A model generated the notes under the pieces. It ran no database searches, was not told the DNA's origin, and worked only from the letters and a program-made list of their open reading frames with translations. DNA of 64,000 nt from Trichomonas vaginalis G3 (Eukaryota; Parabasalia; Trichomonadida; Trichomonadidae), in assembly GCF_026262505.1 (NCBI RefSeq), contig NC_067203.1, positions 4,278,001 to 4,342,000 on the forward strand, given 5' to 3'. The position numbers and the translations under genes were made by a program. This document shows, piece after piece, positions 59,164 through 64,000 of the stretch (position 1 is its first letter; every line of letters begins with the position of its first letter).

Positions 59164-59574
59164 GAAGGATTATTATTTTCGTCTGGAAAAGTGACAAAAT
59201 TATCATTTTCGTCTGACGAAAATGATAATTTTTTATTTTCAGGGTCATGCTAAAAAGATAAATTTATGAGATTGCAATGCAATGATACCTACTTGAATTG
59301 CAATGCATCTATTAGGAAATTTTGGTGAAAATAAATTGAATAGTTTGAGTATATGATTTTGACTTCGCTGAAAAAATTGACTGGAAAATCACAAAAATTG
59401 AAACAATTTGAAGTTGGGACTAGAATGATAACATGCACAAGGAGCTATTAAATAAAGTTGTGTATGGGTAGATTGCGCTTAAATTATTAGAAATAGAGTT
59501 ATAGTTCAATAATTCAGAAGCAAGACGAAAATGATAATTTTGTCACTTTTTCCAGACGAAAATGATAATGCCCC
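59164..59574. mobile_element. 411-bp Mutator-like MITE with 9-bp target duplication
   Basis: The ends are inverted repeats of about 50 bp built from ATTATCATTTTCGTCTGG, AAAAGTGACAAAATTATC and again ATTTTCGTC. Flanks carry the direct repeat AAAATTTGA at 59155-59163 and 59575-59583; a 9-bp duplication is typical of Mutator-like elements. The interior (about 300 bp) is AT-rich and non-coding, so this is a non-autonomous MITE. Confidence 0.78.
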
Positions 59575-59692
59575 AAAATTTGAAATAAAGTCAGATCGGC
59601 TTATATTTTATTTTTTTATAACAAACTCTATAATGAAAATTTCTTTATTAATAAAAAAATTATAAATACTTATAAAAATAATATATAAAGAC

Positions 59693-62188
59693 TTATTTTC
59701 TATTCATCTTTGGATGCTTCTTGAAGTATTCCTGTTTGTTCTTCGTCATCTTATGTTTCCTCTCCATTTCTGCCTTTCTCTCTGCCTTTTCTTTCTCTTC
59801 CTGTAATTTCTGGTTGATCTTTTCTTTCTCCATTGTTTTCTGCATGAACAAAGCTTTCGTCATTTCGAATGCCTTATTCATCTTCGCGCTTTGTTCATCT
59901 AAGATGACAGCTCTTGCCTTTGGCTGGTCGTCCTTCTTCTTGCGGAGCTCGTAAGGCAAGTTCTGCTTGATGCTCTTCGGGATCTTTGGAGCGTGTTCTT
60001 CTTTCTCTTCACGAACAACATCCTTGTAAACAGAGTCTTCTTTGTACTGTGGTCTGAGATTGTTTTCTGACCTGATCTCAGCGTATGTCTTGATCAGAGG
60101 GATGTTCTCGGTGACAAAGTTCTTGATCTCGGAATAGAACTCTGTTGGTTTGACTTCTACCCAGCCGTTGATAAAAACGATGTCACTTTTTCTTATTTGG
60201 TCTTCAAAAGAACATCTAACATTTCCATTCTTATCAGAAGCCTTGACGACGCCTCTGATACCAGAAACTGTTCTGATCTGAGCGTTGAGGAACTGATTTG
60301 CTTCGACTTCACTTGTGAATAAGTCTTGAATAATGGCAGTTCTCGTGTGTATCTCTTTCGGAGTACCTTTGACTCTTAGCTTCTTCACGACCTTGCCGTC
60401 ACCCATTTCCTTGATTGTAACGCCGGTTCCGCTGACTCTGAATGCGACCAAATCCTCTTTTATGTGTTGGAAAGCGGTTACACCGACATTTATTGCAGAT
60501 GATGGGCCATAGTAGGTAGCGTAGTTAGTAGCGAGGTCCTTGAGGTACTTTAAGTACATGAGACGGCCGCCTCTGTCTTCGTTGAAGAAAATTGGAATTG
60601 TTTGGAATCTTCTCCAGCCAACAGAGATGATAAATGGATCTGTTGACTTGAGGATTCTGTCGTAGAACCTATGTTTCTTGATTTTGATCCATTGTCTGGA
60701 GACACTTTGCTCTTCTTCGAATAATGTGCCAAGAACTATGGGTTTTGTAGGGTCAAGACGGGTAATAAATTGCGGTGAAATGTCGGAGAACTCGAGCTTG
60801 ACGTATTTTCCTGGTGCAATGCGTCCTTCTTCTAATTCCATTTCTGGCTCATCAAATCCGTCGGAGCTTTCACCGGCAAACTCATCCTGCTGAGGTGGCT
60901 CCATCTCTTCTTCCTCTTCCTCGGCCTGTTCTTCCTCTTCTTCGGCTACTTTTTCTGATTTCGGTTGAACAATTTTTTCTTCTTTGGCTTCTTCAACTTT
61001 TTGTGTCTCCAACTTTACACCTGGCATGATTTCCATGGCCTCTTCTTCTTCGTTTTCGTCTTCTTTCTTTGCTGGAGCTTGTTGCATCTCTCTGACCTTC
61101 CTGACACCTTCTGTGACCTCGATTCCCTCATCGAGCTCTTCCATCTGCTCTTTGGTGATCTCCAAACCTGGTTTGTGGATGTCGGTGAAGTTAATTTGGT
61201 TGATTGGGATGTCTACTGTGCCGCCGCCTTCATCATCAAGGACAACACCACCCAAAGTGGACATTGGAGCATGGATAGTGCGTTGCGCTTTAAGCAATGT
61301 ACGTGTAGAGGCTTCTTTTGTAACAATTGGGCATGGATCTTCGAGTTCTGTAGCTTTTTCAATAACGCAATCGCCAACCCCAGCTAAGTGGCAGTGATCT
61401 CCATCTTTGAAGCCGGTGCCACGACTGTATCCGTATAAGATTGTTCGATTTGGATTTTCTGGTGACTTTTCTGCACGATCTACTAGGCAGAATGCTCTGT
61501 TTTTACGAAAACTAAGGGCATTGATCTTAGTAATGTTAAGTTTACGTGCTAAATCCTGAATAGATTTCTTTTCATATTTTCCATTGACGATTTTCTCGAG
61601 TTTGTAGACTTTAATGCCTGTATTGAGTTCTTTTCTGAATCTGTCTTTGATATCTTTGCCAACAGACCTATCAACTAAGTCTAAATGTGTGATAATTCCC
61701 ATAACTCTTGGAAAACCATGGCTTAAAAGCAAATTGAGGAATTCGAATGTTTCCATTTCGAATCCATGTTCGGCGTTAACCATGAGAAGTACATAATCTG
61801 CAATTTTAGAAGCGTCCATCATTGAATTGATATCTGGGGCGACTTCAATGAAAGTAATTCTCGAAACTTTGTTAATAGCAACAGTTATTGGTCCTTTCAA
61901 GTCTACAATTCTCTGTTGTGAATAGTGTTTGATTAAACTGCGAATTAACATTGATTTGCCACATCCTGGCGGTCCTTGGACAGCAACGACAATAGGTGGA
62001 TCTTCTGGTTGTAATTTGTGTGTAGGCGCTTGGAATAATCTGATTTGCTCAATGTTTAATTGGTGAGCAATCGCATTTCGTGTTCTTTGGCCACTCTGAT
62101 AGCCAAAAGCCTTGATATTATGAAGATCAACGCTCTTTACTTTCTCTTTTGTCTGATGGTGCGCCTTATTTTCTTGAGGTGCGTCCAT
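59693..62188 (-). CDS. BMS1: Ribosome biogenesis GTPase Bms1
   Basis: 831-residue host protein starting MDAPQENKAHHQ. P-loop GPPGCGKS at residues about 72-79 within a Bms1/Tsr1-type GTPase domain; MVNAEHGFEMETFEFLN and the VMGIITHLDLVD segment (guanine recognition) follow. An AARP2CN-like domain lies around residues 215-300, a long acidic stretch around 395-455, then the RIBIOP_C domain with ISVGWRRFQTIPIFF, YLKYLKDLATNYATYYGP and a basic helical tail. Bms1 acts in the nucleolus in 40S pre-rRNA processing with Rcl1. It is shorter than fungal or animal Bms1 (over 1100 residues), mainly in the linker. No damage seen. Confidence 0.93.
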   Translation of the reverse strand: MDAPQENKAHHQTKEKVKSVDLHNIKAFGYQSGQRTRNAIAHQLNIEQIRLFQAPTHKLQPEDPPIVVAVQGPPGCGKSMLIRSLIKHYSQQRIVDLKGPITVAINKVSRITFIEVAPDINSMMDASKIADYVLLMVNAEHGFEMETFEFLNLLLSHGFPRVMGIITHLDLVDRSVGKDIKDRFRKELNTGIKVYKLEKIVNGKYEKKSIQDLARKLNITKINALSFRKNRAFCLVDRAEKSPENPNRTILYGYSRGTGFKDGDHCHLAGVGDCVIEKATELEDPCPIVTKEASTRTLLKAQRTIHAPMSTLGGVVLDDEGGGTVDIPINQINFTDIHKPGLEITKEQMEELDEGIEVTEGVRKVREMQQAPAKKEDENEEEEAMEIMPGVKLETQKVEEAKEEKIVQPKSEKVAEEEEEQAEEEEEEMEPPQQDEFAGESSDGFDEPEMELEEGRIAPGKYVKLEFSDISPQFITRLDPTKPIVLGTLFEEEQSVSRQWIKIKKHRFYDRILKSTDPFIISVGWRRFQTIPIFFNEDRGGRLMYLKYLKDLATNYATYYGPSSAINVGVTAFQHIKEDLVAFRVSGTGVTIKEMGDGKVVKKLRVKGTPKEIHTRTAIIQDLFTSEVEANQFLNAQIRTVSGIRGVVKASDKNGNVRCSFEDQIRKSDIVFINGWVEVKPTEFYSEIKNFVTENIPLIKTYAEIRSENNLRPQYKEDSVYKDVVREEKEEHAPKIPKSIKQNLPYELRKKKDDQPKARAVILDEQSAKMNKAFEMTKALFMQKTMEKEKINQKLQEEKEKAERKAEMERKHKMTKNKQEYFKKHPKMNRK

Positions 62189-62930
62189 TCTGAGAAAATT
62201 ATTTTTTGCATACTTTACAAATCAAAAGGACAAAATCTTTCTTCATTGAAATCAATAAAATACTTATTTTATTTGGTATTTAGAATATACACAGGCTTTA
62301 ATTCAAAGACATAACATGAAATAATATGTTAAAACAATTTTGTAAATCTCAATTCTTATTGTATCAATATTCAGGTTAACCATTTGTGTAACATGCTTTA
62401 TCATATCAATATTTAGAAAAATTAGAAGTACTGACTTTAGTATTTTGTTTTGAAACATGAAATTATTCATATTAATATGATTATATTGAACATTCAGATA
62501 CCATGATATAGAATTAGCTATATTATGGGATAGTAGCTTCATTGATGAAACATTACGATAATATATGCCAAATTAATACGTATATCTATTATCCATATAA
62601 TTTTATTTATAAACAGAGCATAATAATTGAAATTTACTAGTAAAAATATGTTTTTATATTGATGCGCATATTTTGAATCACGAAATTTCATTTTACTACA
62701 TTCATCTCAAAATATATTAATTTCATTCTTATTTTCAAGGCACTGTATGAAAATATTGACATATCCATGCCTTAGACAAAGAAATAACTACAAATATCAA
62801 AATTATGATAAAATCATTCATTCTGATTAATATTGTATTGATTCAGTAGTTTTTCGATTTAAAAGAGTGAAATACGGATTGTAATAAAAGAAAGAAATAT
62901 TCTAGTTTATATTATTTTAAAAATTTTTTT
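62189..62930. other. AT-rich spacer between BMS1 and the UBA gene
   Basis: About 740 bp with no supported gene. It should contain the BMS1 promoter; TCTCAG sits directly before the BMS1 ATG but is not a good match to the TCAYTW initiator. Confidence 0.55.
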
Positions 62931-63159
62931 ATTGTTGAACATACATTTCGAGGGCTAACTTGATATTTCCGTCGGCCTTCTGAATAAGATCGATGGATTC
63001 TTGTCTTGAGAGTTTTGTAGAATTGATAACTAAATCTAAGTCAGAACTCTTAATTTCGACAACTTTCTTCTTTTGTTCTTTTGTTTGGATATCTCTGATG
63101 CCTTCTGTTGAACCGCCTTGATTTTGTAAGTGCTCAGATAAGTCTGGTTGGCTCTTCAT
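62929..63159 (-). CDS. Small HYPK/NAC-alpha-type UBA protein
   Basis: 76 residues from the ATG at 63159 (MKSQPDLSEHLQNQ); the longer frame would need a non-ATG start. The C-terminal 45 residues (SDLDLVINSTKLSRQESIDL, then IQKADGNIKLALEMYVQQ) fit the UBA domain shared by the nascent-chain complex alpha subunit and HYPK. The missing NAC domain points to HYPK, partner of the NatA N-terminal acetyltransferase. It is somewhat shorter than animal HYPK. On the same strand as BMS1 and divergent from the LRR gene (80 bp apart). Confidence 0.72.
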   Translation of the reverse strand: MKSQPDLSEHLQNQGGSTEGIRDIQTKEQKKKVVEIKSSDLDLVINSTKLSRQESIDLIQKADGNIKLALEMYVQQ

Positions 63160-63239
63160 TATTGTCACTTTTCTTTTCAAAATAAAATAGAAATATTTCC
63201 TCTTATTATTCAGTAAATAGTAAAATTAATAAATTGAAT

Positions 63240-64000
63240 ATGCGTAACGTACAAAAATTTTTGACAGAAATAAAAGAAATGAACGTAAAAAGGTTCCTCT
63301 CTGATTCCTTCAGGAGGAACATTGATAACAAGATCAACACAATCATCATTAATCATAATATTGTTAAAAAACAGAGCTTAACAGACACAAAAACTTCAGC
63401 AAGAGAAGCAACTTTTGAAATTGACAGCTCAGCAGAACTTACAGAGGATGATGCATGTGCAATTTATAAACGTAAATGTTCAGACTTAGAATTAATACCT
63501 AATGACTCATCACAATTAAGGTTTGTTGAACAATTTTTGAATTCAATCCGTAAGAAGACATTAAACTTCACTGGACTTGGTCTTGGACCTCTTTCATCCC
63601 AATACCTTATGGCTCTTCTTCCATTTAAGCGCCCATTTTATTTTATGGATTTATCTTTGAACCGCCTTTCAGATCAAGGTGCAAGTTATCTTGCTGAATA
63701 TCTATCATATGATCCACTCTTAATACAATTAGATCTTAAGTCAAATAACATTGGCATCGATGGCTGCGTCCAAATCTTCGAAGGATTAATGCACAATCAG
63801 CATCTTACTACACTTGACTTAAGTGCAATTGATGGTATAGATAGAAATAGAATTGGCACTCCTGGTTGCGAAGCACTTGCAAATCTTCTTCTTTCAAATG
63901 GCGTTCTTTGTAATCTGAATATAGCGATGTGTGGAGTTACTGCTGAAGGATGTCATCACATAGGTCAGGCTCTTCCAAACAATACTTCTCTCACTCATTT
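63240..64000 (+). CDS. Leucine-rich repeat (RNI-like) protein, partial at window edge
   Basis: Open from the ATG at 63240 (MRNVQKFLTEIKEMNVKRFL) to the end of the window, at least 253 residues. After about 110 residues of N-terminal region, repeats of the ribonuclease-inhibitor type appear: MDLSLNRLSDQGASYLAEYL, LIQLDLKSNNIGIDGCVQIF, LTTLDLSAIDG with GTPGCEALANLLL, LCNLNIAMCGVTAEGCHHIG. Such proteins bind other proteins; families of this kind are large in trichomonads. No damage seen. The 3' end is outside the window. Confidence 0.8.
   Translation, partial: MRNVQKFLTEIKEMNVKRFLSDSFRRNIDNKINTIIINHNIVKKQSLTDTKTSAREATFEIDSSAELTEDDACAIYKRKCSDLELIPNDSSQLRFVEQFLNSIRKKTLNFTGLGLGPLSSQYLMALLPFKRPFYFMDLSLNRLSDQGASYLAEYLSYDPLLIQLDLKSNNIGIDGCVQIFEGLMHNQHLTTLDLSAIDGIDRNRIGTPGCEALANLLLSNGVLCNLNIAMCGVTAEGCHHIGQALPNNTSLTH

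Noticed and set aside
62929-63180. Longer UBA protein starting at 63180
   Set aside because: That frame starts with TTG; the eukaryotic ATG at 63159 is preferred. The same reasoning shortened the genes at 36281, 36312 and 40130.

Overview
The window looks like a piece of a trichomonad (parabasalid protist, Trichomonas or Tritrichomonas type) chromosome. The evidence is AT-rich intergenic DNA, intronless host genes, a Myb-family gene, a DD34D mariner of the kind described as Tvmar1, and two very large Maverick/Polinton-class elements. The best-known trichomonad initiator (TCAYTW next to the ATG) is not clear at the host genes on the right, so I do not assign a species.

Layout. (1) 1-22001: right-hand part of a Maverick/Polinton, copy A, whose left end lies outside the window. 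(2) 22002-27731: host DNA holding a 1.27-kb element with 27-bp inverted ends (23761-25031) and a Myb gene (25095-26871) split by a 1304-bp mariner (25141-26444) with TA target duplication. (3) 27732-53073: an end-to-end Maverick/Polinton, copy B (about 25.3 kb), with inverted ends, terminal A/T runs and a candidate TTAGG target duplication. (4) 53079-59583: repeat-rich host DNA with a fold-back element of nested hairpins (about 55175-57090), short duplications and a Mutator-like MITE with a 9-bp target duplication (59164-59574). (5) 59693-64000: host genes for the ribosome-assembly GTPase Bms1, a small HYPK/NAC-type UBA protein, and the start of a leucine-rich repeat protein.

The two Mavericks share a backbone in the same order: penton-like/unknown protein, phage-like fibre with collar tip, rve integrase, three small proteins, protein-primed PolB, a CxxC protein, A32-type packaging ATPase, Lys/Glu-rich protein, unknown 139-aa protein, D5-type SF3 helicase, minor capsid candidate, two or three small proteins, double-jelly-roll major capsid candidate, and a very large coiled-coil/QP-rich protein. 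Replication (PolB, helicase), integration (integrase) and virion assembly (ATPase, capsids, fibre) are all represented; I did not find the adenovirus-type cysteine protease typical of the class. Both copies are broken in several genes (very roughly 8 places in A and about 20 in B), yet many proteins are nearly identical between them, so both look young.

The copies differ in accessory cargo. A carries two KilA-N family genes and long non-coding blocks of AGATCT-centred palindromes and minisatellites between the PolB and ATPase regions. B carries instead a block of about ten small genes including a NUMOD4/HNH-type region, a Cys-rich protein and a membrane protein. B has a Dam-like adenine methylase at its left end and an acidic protein at its right end; A has a methylase remnant at its right end. 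Nearly all element genes share a T-run plus TTTTTAT/TTTTTAC motif just upstream of the ATG, a candidate element-specific promoter.
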